From DASSKP01 sp035695045 (GTDB lineage: Bacteria; Actinomycetota; Actinomycetes; JAFAQI01): DNA of 64,000 bases. This document shows positions 42,537 through 50,733 of the stretch, in pieces (within the stretch, counting starts at the first letter, position 1; every line of letters begins with the position of its first letter). The notes beneath the pieces are model-generated. The model had not been told where the DNA came from. It made no database searches and worked only from the letters and a program-made list of their open reading frames with translations. The DNA lies in the NCBI GenBank assembly GCA_035695045.1, contig DASSEX010000085.1:1-64000 (forward strand), in the 5' to 3' direction. Position numbers and translations under genes: made by a program.

Positions 42537-43501
42537 GACGACGGTGCTCCGCTGTAGAGCGCGAGTACGACGTCCTCGAGAGATGCGGGCACGACGGTGA
42601 CGTCGACGACGTCTGGGTCTGTCAGCAGGTCGCGCAGCACCCCGGCCCGGTCGGCGGCGAGCCGACCGATCACCGTCGTGCCCTCTGTCCGAACCTCGGA
42701 CAGTCCGCTCGGCAGCCGCTCCGGCGGCGAGGCGTAGGTCAGTGTCACGACCCGGGGTGCGTCCTCGCGCAGCTCGTCGACGGTGGCCTCCTTCAGCAGC
42801 GCGCCGTCCCGGACGAGCAGGACGGAGTCACAGACTGCCTCGACCTCTGCCAGAACGTGCGAGGACAGCAGGACCGTGGCGCCCTCCGCTGCCATCTCCC
42901 GAACGAGGCGGCAGAACGAGCGGTGGGCGATCGGATCCAGCCGGTTGGCGGGCTCGTCGAGGACCACGAGCGCCGGGCTGTGCTGAACCGCCGCGACGAT
43001 GGCCAGCTTCTGACGCATGCCGGAGCTGTAACCACCCACGCGCCGGCCGAGATCCGACTCGTCGAGGTCGAGGGCCTGCAAGGCCCGCTGCCGCATGCCG
43101 GCAGCAGCGTCACCGCGCAGTCGCAGGAGCAGATCGAGGTTGTCCCGGCCGGACAGGTTCGGCAGGAAGGACGGATCCGCGGGCATGTAACCCAGCGGTC
43201 GTCGCGCCCGTGGATCCCGGGCGTCGACCCCGAACAGCCGTACGTCGCCGGTCGTCGGGCGGAGCAGACCGCCGACCATGCGCAGCGTCGTCGACTTGCC
43301 CGCGCCGTTCGGGCCCAGGAAGCCGGTGATCGTTCCGCGTCGCAGCGAGAACGTCAGGTCCGCAACCGCAGTCAGTTCGCCGAAGCGTTTGGTGACGTGC
43401 GCCACGTCGATCGGGGCATCCGCCCGGTCGGCCGTCGTGTCCACAAAGGAGAGGTTGCCATCGCTGTCGCCTGCTTCGAGGACTTTCGGCTCTGTCGGCA
43501 T
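42533..43501 (-). CDS. ABC transporter ATPase (drug/export type)
   Basis: A 322-residue ATPase with Walker A FLGPNGAGKST, signature YSSGMRQK (a variant of LSGGQ), Walker B LVVLDEPANRLDP and SSHVL. A C-terminal accessory domain of about 80 residues is typical of DrrA-like ATPases. No start has a good ribosome site; 43501 is the nearest ATG. A DosR-like box at 43480-43493 inside the first codons raises the chance that the true start is later, for example GTG at 43444. Confidence 0.88.
   Translation of the reverse strand: MPTEPKVLEAGDSDGNLSFVDTTADRADAPIDVAHVTKRFGELTAVADLTFSLRRGTITGFLGPNGAGKSTTLRMVGGLLRPTTGDVRLFGVDARDPRARRPLGYMPADPSFLPNLSGRDNLDLLLRLRGDAAAGMRQRALQALDLDESDLGRRVGGYSSGMRQKLAIVAAVQHSPALVVLDEPANRLDPIAHRSFCRLVREMAAEGATVLLSSHVLAEVEAVCDSVLLVRDGALLKEATVDELREDAPRVVTLTYASPPERLPSGLSEVRTEGTTVIGRLAADRAGVLRDLLTDPDVVDVTVVPASLEDVVLALYSGAPSS
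43480..43493 (+). promoter_or_regulatory. DosR-box-like site before nitroreductase
   Basis: GGACTTTCGGCTCT lies 77 bases upstream of the Acg-like nitroreductase start. acg is a DosR target in M. tuberculosis. The site falls within the annotated 5' end of the divergent ABC ATPase gene. Confidence 0.45.
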
Positions 43502-43569
43502 GGCCGGACGGCGCGCACGCTTGAGACATGGCGGAGGTCGTTCTCGCCCGATCATGAGGAGGGACTGCC

Positions 43570-44562
43570 ATGACGCCCGGCAAGTTCGCCATCCCTCTGT
43601 CGACCCAGGACGCGAAGTGGGCGGTTGGTCAGGCCTGCTTGGCGCCGTCGGTGCACAACACTCAGCCGTGGCACTTCCGCTGGGACGGCTCGACGTACGA
43701 GCTCTATGCGGACACCTCACGCGGATTGACCGAGAGCGACCCCGACGGTCGCGAGCTCGTCCTCAGCTGCGGCGCCGCGTTGTTCAACCTGCGCATCGCC
43801 CTGCGCAAGCTCGGCTACGACGCGAGCGTCGACGTGCTGCCGGACAGCAGCAACCCGAGGCTGCTCGCGCGGGTGTCCGTCGCGGAGTCGACACCGGCAG
43901 ACCCGGCTGAGCGCCGAACCTTCGCGGCCATGTCTCGCCGGCACACCCACAGGGGAGCATTCGACGACACGGTGCTGACGCCGAAGATCGCGGTGTTCAT
44001 GCAACGCGCCGCAGAGGACGAGGGCGCCGAGCTCATCTTCGTCGCGGACCCGGGGCAGCGACGTCGCGTGCTGTCGCTGGCGCGGGCGGCCGAACGCACG
44101 GTCGCCAACGACCCGGACGTGCAGGCGGAGCTCGCCGAGTGGACCCCGCCGCCGAACAGCCGCCGCAAGGACGGCGTGCCGGTGACGGCGTACGCAGCGG
44201 AACCGCTGGTCGGCGTCGACGACCTGGCGCCGCGCGACTTCGACGCAGGCCGTGGCTACGGCGTCGCCGAGACGACCGTGAACACCCCCGGACTCGTCGC
44301 CGTCCTGGTGACGGAGACCGACCTCATGCACGACTGGGTGACTGCCGGCCAGGCGCTCGAGCGCGTGCTCATCTGCGCAGCGGAGCATGACGTCTACGCC
44401 ACCCTGCACTCGCAGATCACCGAAGTTCCCAACCTGAGAAGTGAGCTCCGGCGTGAGCTCTGCGTCTCGGGCCACCCGCAGATCCTGCTCCGGTTCGGCT
44501 ACGCGGAAGACGGTCACCACACTCCGCGACGGCCGGTAGAGGACGTGCTGGAGCTTCCATGA
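43570..44562 (+). CDS. Acg-like nitroreductase-family protein
   Basis: A 330-residue protein of the Acg family (Rv2032/Rv3131 type), made of two nitroreductase-like halves. It shows AVGQACLAPSVHNTQPWHFRW, SCGAALFNLRIALRKLGY, SRRHTHRGAFDD and SGHPQILLRFGYAE. In mycobacteria these proteins bind FMN and may store it; enzymatic activity is doubtful. GGAGG precedes the ATG. A DosR-like box lies upstream, matching the expected regulation. Confidence 0.93.
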   Translation: MTPGKFAIPLSTQDAKWAVGQACLAPSVHNTQPWHFRWDGSTYELYADTSRGLTESDPDGRELVLSCGAALFNLRIALRKLGYDASVDVLPDSSNPRLLARVSVAESTPADPAERRTFAAMSRRHTHRGAFDDTVLTPKIAVFMQRAAEDEGAELIFVADPGQRRRVLSLARAAERTVANDPDVQAELAEWTPPPNSRRKDGVPVTAYAAEPLVGVDDLAPRDFDAGRGYGVAETTVNTPGLVAVLVTETDLMHDWVTAGQALERVLICAAEHDVYATLHSQITEVPNLRSELRRELCVSGHPQILLRFGYAEDGHHTPRRPVEDVLELP

Positions 44563-44578
44563 CCCGGGGACGCGAGAC

Positions 44579-44592
44579 GGGACTTTCGCCCC
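44579..44592 (+). promoter_or_regulatory. DosR-box-like site
   Basis: GGGACTTTCGCCCC is one base from the GGGAC-4-GTCCC core and lies 50 bases before the DUF5709 gene, upstream of a run of three stress-type genes. Confidence 0.6.
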
Positions 44593-44642
44593 TGCCGCGG
44601 CGGAGAGGGCGACGAAAGGCTCGTGGTGGGAGGTGGCAAGCG

Positions 44643-44951
44643 ATGAGCACTGACAGCTGGGACGTCGATCAGGCAGTGACAGTCGGCCCGTGGGACGAGG
44701 TGCTCGAAGGGCGCAGTGCCTCCACTCGGTACGGCGTCACCGAACGCGAAGAGGTCGCGGGCGAACCGCTCGACGTCGCCCTCGCGCAGGAAGAGCCCGA
44801 CGTCGCTCCCTTCGTCGGCACCGACGACCAGTGGGTGTTGGTCGAAGAGGACGAGGGCGAGCGCACGTGGCACCCCGCGGATGACGGTCCGGAGACGGCT
44901 GCCCTCCACGTGGAGACGACCACGGGGTGGTCCGTCGAGGAGGAGTCATGA
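44643..44951 (+). CDS. DUF5709-type protein
   Basis: A 102-residue, very acidic soluble protein. STRYGVTEREEVAGEPLDVALAQEEPDV fits the DUF5709 family (TxxEqxxGesLDxrLaqEepDv). The function is unknown; members are common in actinobacterial stress regulons. GGGAGGTGG precedes the ATG. It overlaps the next gene by 4 bases. Confidence 0.8.
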   Translation: MSTDSWDVDQAVTVGPWDEVLEGRSASTRYGVTEREEVAGEPLDVALAQEEPDVAPFVGTDDQWVLVEEDEGERTWHPADDGPETAALHVETTTGWSVEEES

Positions 44952-45364
44952 TCAGGTTCCAGCAGGAGATCGTCGTAGGGATCGATGGATCCGCGTCCAG
45001 CAAGGGCGCGTTGCGTTGGGCAGAGGAGTACGCGGATCAGACCGGCGGATCGCTGACACTGGTGACGGTGTGGCACTGGCCGACCTCCTACGGCGCTCCA
45101 CTCGCCTACGAGGGATTCGACCCGCAGAAGGACGCGCGCACCATGGTCGAGGCGGCCAAGGCCGAGCTCAGCATCAACTCGAGCCGTGTGCGCACGCTGG
45201 TGGCGGAGGGCCATCCCGGCAAGGTTCTGACCGAGGCTGCGAGGGACGCCGCCGCCCTGGTCGTCGGCACCCGCGGGCACGGCGGTCTCGTCAGCATGGG
45301 ACTCGGCTCGACGAGCACCTACTGCGTGCACCACGCGCACTGCCCGGTGGTCGTCGTGAGGTGA
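44948..45364 (+). CDS. Universal stress protein, single domain
   Basis: A 138-residue Usp with the complete ATP-binding pattern: VVGIDGSASS at the N-terminus and VVGTRGHGGLVSMGLGSTSTYCVHHAHCPVVVV at the C-terminus. It overlaps the DUF5709 stop by ATGA and is followed 10 bases later by the CBS-pair gene, forming one operon under the box at 44579. Confidence 0.93.
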   Translation: MIRFQQEIVVGIDGSASSKGALRWAEEYADQTGGSLTLVTVWHWPTSYGAPLAYEGFDPQKDARTMVEAAKAELSINSSRVRTLVAEGHPGKVLTEAARDAAALVVGTRGHGGLVSMGLGSTSTYCVHHAHCPVVVVR

Positions 45365-45374
45365 GGGTGGACAG

Positions 45375-45812
45375 ATGACAACGACCGCGCAGCCGACCGT
45401 CGGGCACGACGCCCTGGCGGACATCCGGGTGCGCGACGTGATGACGCGCGACTTCCGCCGGCTGACGACCGAGGCCTCGTTGCTGGAGGCGTTCGGAGCG
45501 ATGGTGCGGTCCGGCGTTCATCACATGCCGGTGATCCGCCCGAATGGGCGCTGCCTTGCGTTGCTGGACATGACCACTGTGGTGCGGCGAATCCCGGAAG
45601 ATCTGGTCGCGCAGGGCGCGGCGCCCCTCGTGCTGCCGGGAGAGTCCAGTCCACTCTCCGTGCTCGCCGGAGAGCGGCTGACCCGCGCCGCAGCAGCCAT
45701 GGACGACACCGGCACCGACGCCTGTTGCGTCGTGGATGATCACGGCCGGATGATCGGCCTGCTCACCGCGCGCGACGTCGTCGCAGCGGTCGGGCGGGCG
45801 GCAGCCGGTTGA
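45375..45812 (+). CDS. CBS-domain pair protein (Hrp1-like)
   Basis: A 145-residue protein of two CBS domains (about 17-70 and 80-140): RVRDVMTRDFRRL, HHMPVIRPNG and DACCVVDDHGRMIGLLTARDVV. Standalone CBS pairs bind adenine nucleotides and act as energy sensors. M. tuberculosis Hrp1 (Rv2626c), a top DosR target, has the same build. Last gene of the dormancy-like block. Confidence 0.88.
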   Translation: MTTTAQPTVGHDALADIRVRDVMTRDFRRLTTEASLLEAFGAMVRSGVHHMPVIRPNGRCLALLDMTTVVRRIPEDLVAQGAAPLVLPGESSPLSVLAGERLTRAAAAMDDTGTDACCVVDDHGRMIGLLTARDVVAAVGRAAAG

Positions 45813-45896
45813 TCCGAAACGTCCGAAAGGGCGTGTTCATCCGCGCAGAGCGGGAAGGCTCACCAGCGTTGATGCCGTCTCCCCACGGGGGCTTAC

Positions 45897-46793
45897 GTGA
45901 GCCAGACCAGCACGGATCTCCGCCCGCGCAGTGACCGGCGCTTCGCCGGCTCCTCCCAGGTGCCGGTGCGACCGATGGAGTTCGAGCGCTACGTCGCCGA
46001 TCTGCCCAAGTACTTCGCCGCCGGCGGCGACATCGTGATGAGTCATGTGCTGACCGTGCTGTCGTCGACGTTTCCGGAGGGGGAGAAGTTCTTCGTGCGG
46101 TCGGTCGCCGCGGTCCGTGACGAGATCACCGATCCGAAGCTGCGGCAGGACATCGAAGGCTTCATCGGCCAGGAGGAGATGCACGGTCGTGAGCACCAGG
46201 TGCTCAACGACCGGCTGGCGGAGCACGGCTACCCGACGCGCGGCATCGACAGCTACGTCCGCGGGCTCTACTGGGTGCGCGAACGGATCCAGACCAAGAA
46301 GGTCAACCTGGCGTTCACCGCCGCGCTCGAGCACTACACAGCCACGCTGGCCGAGCTGCTGCTGACCGACGAGGAGGCGCGGCAGGCCGTGGGCAAGCCG
46401 GGCGCACGCGACATCCTCACCTGGCACGCGCTCGAGGAGTCCGAGCACAAGGCAGTCGCCTACGACGTCTTCAAGGCCGTCGGTGGCGGCGAGTTCATGC
46501 GCATCTTCGTCATGGTCCTCACCGACCTGCTGTTCATCGGCGAGACCGGCATCATGCTCGTCATCTCGCTGCTCAAGGACCGGTACGTCTGGCGACACCC
46601 GGTGCAGGCGCTGCGCAGCTTCGCGCGTCTGCCGAAGTCACCGTTCATGTCGATGCGTGCACTCCGGATTCTGTCGGAGTACCACCGGCCGGGCTTCCAC
46701 CCCAACGACCGTGACACGACCGAGCTCATCGCCGACTGGCGGCAGGCGCTGTTCGGTCGGGAGGGCCAGCTGAACGACGTCCTCGCGAGCTAG
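45897..46793 (+). CDS. Predicted metal-dependent hydrolase (diiron-like, PF10118 type)
   Basis: A 298-residue helical protein with ferritin-like metal motifs: EGEKFF, GQEEMHGREH and ALEESEHKAVAYDVF. A more hydrophobic middle section (about 200-225) may touch the membrane. This fits the predicted metal-dependent hydrolase family of unknown substrate. GTG start; GGGGG is just upstream. Confidence 0.82.
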   Translation: MSQTSTDLRPRSDRRFAGSSQVPVRPMEFERYVADLPKYFAAGGDIVMSHVLTVLSSTFPEGEKFFVRSVAAVRDEITDPKLRQDIEGFIGQEEMHGREHQVLNDRLAEHGYPTRGIDSYVRGLYWVRERIQTKKVNLAFTAALEHYTATLAELLLTDEEARQAVGKPGARDILTWHALEESEHKAVAYDVFKAVGGGEFMRIFVMVLTDLLFIGETGIMLVISLLKDRYVWRHPVQALRSFARLPKSPFMSMRALRILSEYHRPGFHPNDRDTTELIADWRQALFGREGQLNDVLAS

Positions 46794-46795
46794 CT

Positions 46796-47200
46796 CTAGC
46801 CGGCAGTGTTGACGTCGACCGCCGCGCGGATCAACGCCTTGAACGCCTTCGGGTCGAGCTCTTCACCTTCGCGGATGTCGATCGCCCGTCGCGTGCTGCC
46901 CTCGAGGCTTGCGTTGAACAGCTGCGCCGGATCGGGAAGAGATGCGCCCTTGGCGAACGTCAGCTTGACGACCGCCTTGTAACACTCGCCGGTGCAGATG
47001 AGCCCGTCGTGCGACCACGTGGGCACTCCCGGGTTGGTGGGCTTGACCCACTTGATCTCCTCGACGACCTCGGGGTCGGCCTGCCTGATCAGGTCGCGCA
47101 CCTTGCTCAACGTCTGTCCGCGCCAGTCGTCGAAGTCCGCGATGCGGCGGTCCACCGCTGCCGAGCCGTCCGCGGGGGCTGCTGTCTTCCTCGCCGGCAT
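46796..47200 (-). CDS. DUF1801 protein
   Basis: A 134-residue protein of the DUF1801 (YdhG-like) family: ADPEVVEEIKWVKPTNPGVPTWSHDGLICTGECYKAVVKLTFAKGA. It has an Ala/Lys-rich N-terminus. Function unknown. It lies directly after the VOC gene (3-base gap) and probably shares its transcript. Confidence 0.87.
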   Translation of the reverse strand: MPARKTAAPADGSAAVDRRIADFDDWRGQTLSKVRDLIRQADPEVVEEIKWVKPTNPGVPTWSHDGLICTGECYKAVVKLTFAKGASLPDPAQLFNASLEGSTRRAIDIREGEELDPKAFKALIRAAVDVNTAG

Positions 47201-47203
47201 CGC

Positions 47204-47602
47204 TCAGGCCTGCGCGATGCGGACGAGGTTGCCGGAGGGGTCGCGGAAGGCGCAGTCTCGCGCCCCCCACGGTTGCGACGTGGGCTCCTGCAGCACCTCC
47301 GCACCGGACGCGCGAACCTTCTCGAAGGTCGTGTCGAGGTCGTCCGTGCGGAAGATCGCCGCCTGAAGAGATCCTTGCGTCACCAGCGCCAGCAAGGCGT
47401 CACCCTCAGCCGGCGAACGGCCACCGTGCGGCTGGGACAGCACGATGTCGACGTTCTGACCTGGCGCGCCGACGGTGACCCAACGGAACCCGTGCGCCGA
47501 CACGTCGTTGCGGACCTCGAGGCCGAGCGCGTCCCGGTAGAAGGTCAGGGCTTCGTCCGGGTCGTGCACCGAGATGAACATGGAGGAGACGCTGATACCC
47601 AT
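47204..47602 (-). CDS. VOC-family (glyoxalase-like) protein
   Basis: A 132-residue vicinal-oxygen-chelate protein with the paired beta-alpha-beta modules: SSMFISVHDPDEALTFYRDALGLEV and GARDCAFRDPSGNLVRI. Metal ligands are partly kept. It could be a glyoxalase, dioxygenase or bleomycin-type binder; which is not clear. It precedes DUF1801 on the same strand and follows the AraC gene. Confidence 0.87.
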   Translation of the reverse strand: MGISVSSMFISVHDPDEALTFYRDALGLEVRNDVSAHGFRWVTVGAPGQNVDIVLSQPHGGRSPAEGDALLALVTQGSLQAAIFRTDDLDTTFEKVRASGAEVLQEPTSQPWGARDCAFRDPSGNLVRIAQA

Positions 47603-47662
47603 GCGACGACCTTAGGTCGGCCGGCACCTCCTGCGCTTCTCCGATCCTGCTCGCCGTCGCGG

Positions 47663-48073
47663 TCAGGCGGTAACCGGATTCCGTCGTGGCCGGGTGCCCA
47701 CCATGCTGACGCAGGCCGGGACGACCTGGAGGTCGCTGTGGTCGTGTGCGCGGTACTGGGACGGGGTCTCGCCGACGATCTCGGTGAACCGGGAGCTGAA
47801 CGACCCGAGCGACGTGCAGCCCACCGCGACGCAGGTGTCCGTGACCGACATGCCCTGCCGCAGCAGCGCCTTCGCCCGCTCGATCCGGCGGGTCATGAGA
47901 TACGAGTACGGCGTCTCGCCGTAGGTCGCCCGGAACTTCCGCGAGAAGTGCGACGGCGACATCAAGGCGGCCCGCGCCATCGCGGGGACGTCGAGAGGCC
48001 GGGCATAGTCACGGTCCATGAGGTCCCGTGCGCGACGGAGGTGCGCGAGGTCGGCGAGCTCCTCCGGCGTCAT
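47663..48073 (-). CDS. AraC-family transcription regulator (DNA-binding part only)
   Basis: A 136-residue protein made almost entirely of the two helix-turn-helix motifs of AraC regulators: MARAALMSPSHFSRKFRATYGETPYSYLMTRRIERAKALL and VGCTSLGSFSSRFTEIVGETPSQYR. No ligand-binding domain is present, as in MarA/SoxS-sized members. It probably controls the VOC-DUF1801 pair downstream. The ATG at 48073 was preferred over a GTG six codons earlier. Confidence 0.9.
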   Translation of the reverse strand: MTPEELADLAHLRRARDLMDRDYARPLDVPAMARAALMSPSHFSRKFRATYGETPYSYLMTRRIERAKALLRQGMSVTDTCVAVGCTSLGSFSSRFTEIVGETPSQYRAHDHSDLQVVPACVSMVGTRPRRNPVTA

Positions 48074-48130
48074 GCCGCTCAATCTACGCACGCAGCCCCA
48101 GTCCTGGCCGCGACCGGCCGGTGCAGGGGA

Positions 48131-48147
48131 ATACCGGGGAGGGGTAT
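48131..48147 (+). promoter_or_regulatory. CsoR-type operator
   Basis: ATACCGGGGAGGGGTAT has ATACC/GGTAT arms around a G-rich centre, like the known CsoR operator (TATACCCC-x-GGGGTATA type). It overlaps the start region of the csoR-like gene (GTG 48157), consistent with self-repression released by metal. Confidence 0.7.
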
Positions 48148-48156
48148 AGTTCGCGC

Positions 48157-48444
48157 GTGGTCGAGCGGGGTTACAGCGGCGAGAAGGAACGCGTGCAGAA
48201 GCGCCTGCGCCGGATCGAGGGCCAGGTCCGTGGGCTGCAGCGCATGGTCGACGAGGACAAGTACTGCATCGACGTACTCACACAGATCTCTGCGGCGACG
48301 TCGGCGCTCAGAGCGGTGGCGCTCGAGCTCCTCGAGGGCCACCTGAACCACTGCGTCGCGCACGCGATCGAGACAGGTGGACCGGACGCGCAGGCAAAGG
48401 TGCGAGAGGCCGCCACGGCCGTCGAGCGCCTGGTGAAGTCGTGA
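48157..48444 (+). CDS. csoR: CsoR-type copper-sensing repressor
   Basis: A 95-residue protein of the CsoR/RcnR/FrmR family. The Cu(I) ligands of CsoR are all present: Cys37 (KYCIDVLTQ), His62 and Cys66 (GHLNHC), the C-H-C pattern of copper members rather than the nickel or formaldehyde types. The palindromic operator is directly upstream. It is followed by the permease-YHS gene, its probable target. The start is GTG. Confidence 0.92.
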   Translation: MVERGYSGEKERVQKRLRRIEGQVRGLQRMVDEDKYCIDVLTQISAATSALRAVALELLEGHLNHCVAHAIETGGPDAQAKVREAATAVERLVKS

Positions 48445-48460
48445 CGAGCGGAGAAACGTG

Positions 48461-49744
48461 ATGGACACGATCGGTCACAGCCTTGCCGACGGCTGGTGGA
48501 TGTTCTGGGAGACGCTCTGGGCCCTGGTCCTCGGGTTCGGCCTCTCGGGCGCCGTGCAGGCGTTCGTCTCTCGCGCCGAGATGCAGCAGGCGCTCGGTGA
48601 CAACCGACCGCGCACGATCGCCAAGGCCGGCTTCTTCGGCATGGTCTCGTCCTCGTGCAGCTATGCGGCGGCAGCGCTCGCGAAGACGCTGTTCGGCCGC
48701 GGCGCCGACTTCACCGCCGCCCAGGCCTTCATGTTCGCGTCGACCAACCTGGTCGTCGAGCTCGGCATCGTGCTGTGGCTGCTGATCGGCTGGCAGTTCG
48801 CCGTGGCCGAGTTCGTCGGCGGCGCACTCATGATCGCCTTGATTCGGCTCGTGCTGCCTCGTGTCGTGTCCGCGGGCGACGTCGAAGCAGCGCGCCGCCG
48901 GCTCGATGCGCAAGAACACGATCCGCACGAGCACGGGCAGCACGAGCATCACGACCACCACGCGCACGCGGAGTCCACGGTGCAGGTCGAGCCGTGGCGC
49001 GTCCGCCTGCGCTCGCTCGCCGGCTGGTCCGACGCCGCCGGCTACACCGTCAGTGACCTGACGATGTTGCGCAAGGAGCTGGTCATCGGCTTCGTCGTCG
49101 CCGGCTTCGCCGACTTCGCGGTCCCCACGTCGTTCTGGCGGTCGTTGTTCATCACCGGGCACGGCTTCTGGTCCTCGCTCGAGAACGTCGTGCTCGGGCC
49201 GTTCCTCGCCGTGATCAGCTTCGTCTGCTCGATCGGCAACGTGCCGCTCGCGGCCGCGCTGTGGTCGAGCGGCATCAGCTTCGGTGGAGTGGTCTCGTTC
49301 GTCTTCGCCGACCTCATCACGCTGCCGTTGCTCCTCATCTACCGGAAGTACTACGGCACCAGGCTCACGGCGAAGCTGCTCGCCGTGTTCTGGGCGACGA
49401 TGTCGCTGTCCGGGCTCGCGACGGAGTACCTCTTCAAGGCCGTGCACATCACCCCACCGCCGCTGCGTCACGGCATGGTCGGCCGCGACGTCTGGGGGCT
49501 CAACTACACGACCGTTCTCGACTTCGTCGCTCTTGCGGTCTTCGCCGGCATCTACTGGCTCTACCGCAACCGTGACCGGTTCGGAGGTGGCGCGGGTTAC
49601 GCGAAGGATCCGATCTGCGGCATGCAGGTCGAAAAGGCGCACCCGGGCGCGACCAGTCGGCAGAGCGGCGTCACGGTCTACTTCTGCTCGGACCACTGCC
49701 GCGAGCGCTATGAAGGACAGCAGTCCGCCTCTACGATCCACTGA
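48461..49744 (+). CDS. Permease fused to a YHS domain, probable metal exporter
   Basis: A 427-residue membrane protein of the ArsP/DUF318-like permease class with eight or so helices. A His/Glu-rich cytoplasmic loop (EHDPHEHGQHEHHDHHAHAE, about 148-167) splits the permease. A C-terminal YHS domain (about 382-421; DPICGMQVEKAHPG and YFCSDHCRERY) can bind copper. With the CsoR-type repressor in front, it is probably a copper export or handling protein. ATG at 48461; a GTG one codon upstream is possible. Confidence 0.85.
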   Translation: MDTIGHSLADGWWMFWETLWALVLGFGLSGAVQAFVSRAEMQQALGDNRPRTIAKAGFFGMVSSSCSYAAAALAKTLFGRGADFTAAQAFMFASTNLVVELGIVLWLLIGWQFAVAEFVGGALMIALIRLVLPRVVSAGDVEAARRRLDAQEHDPHEHGQHEHHDHHAHAESTVQVEPWRVRLRSLAGWSDAAGYTVSDLTMLRKELVIGFVVAGFADFAVPTSFWRSLFITGHGFWSSLENVVLGPFLAVISFVCSIGNVPLAAALWSSGISFGGVVSFVFADLITLPLLLIYRKYYGTRLTAKLLAVFWATMSLSGLATEYLFKAVHITPPPLRHGMVGRDVWGLNYTTVLDFVALAVFAGIYWLYRNRDRFGGGAGYAKDPICGMQVEKAHPGATSRQSGVTVYFCSDHCRERYEGQQSASTIH

Positions 49745-49764
49745 TTCCAGCTGTGGGGGTCGGC

Positions 49765-50733
49765 ATGAGCGTGCCAGCGCGGTATCGATCAGTAGTGGCG
49801 GACAGCGCCCGCTGGGACGGCTTCGTGTTCCGCGACGGCGACATCGTCATCAGTACGCCGCCGAAGTGCGGCACCACGTGGATGCAGCGGCTCGTGTCGT
49901 TGCTGGTGTTCGACGGTCCGGACCTGCCGGCGCCGATCTCGAAGGTGTCGCCCTGGCTCGACATGCAGCTCGCGCCGCTCGATGACGTGCTCGCGCTGTT
50001 GGAGAGTCAGTCGCATCGCCGGTTCATCAAGACGCACACGCCGCTGGACGGCATTCCGTACGACGAGCGTGTTCGCTACGTCTGCGTCGGCCGCGACCCG
50101 CGCGACGTCGCGGTGTCGACGGGACATCACATGCGCAACATGAACGTCGAGCAGTTCCTCGCGTCCCGGCAGGCCGCCGTCGGCCTCGAGGACCTCGCGG
50201 AGTTCGGGATCGACAAGCCCGGCCCGCGAGACCCGGGACCCGGGGCGGATCCGGTGCTCGAGTGGATCGACAGCGACGACGACCGGACGCCGATGTCGTT
50301 GCGTTCGCTGCTCCAGCACACCTCGACGTTCTGGGGAGCTCGCAAGGCGCCGAACATCGCGCTGTTCCACTACAGCGACCTGATGAGCAACCTGCCCGGC
50401 GAGGTGCTGCGGCTGGCGACGTTCCTCGGCTACGACATCTCGCCCGCGCGCGCCGCCGAGCTGGCGCAGTGGGCAACCTTCGACGCGATGAAGAGCAGCG
50501 CTGACAAGGTCGCGCCCAACGCCGACATCGGGCTCTGGCATGACACCAACGCGTTCTTCCACCGCGGCGAGAGCGGCCAGTGGCGCGGCGTGTTCAGCGA
50601 CGTGCACCTTGCCCACTACGACGAACGGCTCGCGGCGCTGGCGTCCACGGACCTCGCGGACTGGCTGCATGCCGGGTCTGCTGCGACCAGCTCCGCCGGC
50701 AGTGCGTCGCCGGCAGCCGTCACGCCGCGGTAG
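49765..50733 (+). CDS. Sulfotransferase
   Basis: A 322-residue sulfotransferase with the 5'-PSB loop STPPKCGTTWMQ that binds PAPS, HTPLDG, and the 3'-PB region YVCVGRDPRDVAVST. A conserved His/Lys region FIKTHTPLDG holds the catalytic base. It transfers sulfate to an alcohol or phenol of unknown identity. A Ser/Ala-rich tail overlaps the convergent membrane gene by 14 bases. Confidence 0.92.
   Translation: MSVPARYRSVVADSARWDGFVFRDGDIVISTPPKCGTTWMQRLVSLLVFDGPDLPAPISKVSPWLDMQLAPLDDVLALLESQSHRRFIKTHTPLDGIPYDERVRYVCVGRDPRDVAVSTGHHMRNMNVEQFLASRQAAVGLEDLAEFGIDKPGPRDPGPGADPVLEWIDSDDDRTPMSLRSLLQHTSTFWGARKAPNIALFHYSDLMSNLPGEVLRLATFLGYDISPARAAELAQWATFDAMKSSADKVAPNADIGLWHDTNAFFHRGESGQWRGVFSDVHLAHYDERLAALASTDLADWLHAGSAATSSAGSASPAAVTPR

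Noticed and set aside
45820..45850. GTCCGAAAGGGC as another DosR-like box
   Set aside because: The half sites point the wrong way (GTCC-4-GGGC instead of GGGAC-4-GTCCC) and the downstream hydrolase is not a typical regulon member.
48900..48970. CACGAGCACGGGCAGCACGAG-like run as a tandem DNA repeat
   Set aside because: It encodes the His/Glu-rich loop of the permease and has irregular unit length; it is coding bias rather than a repeat array.
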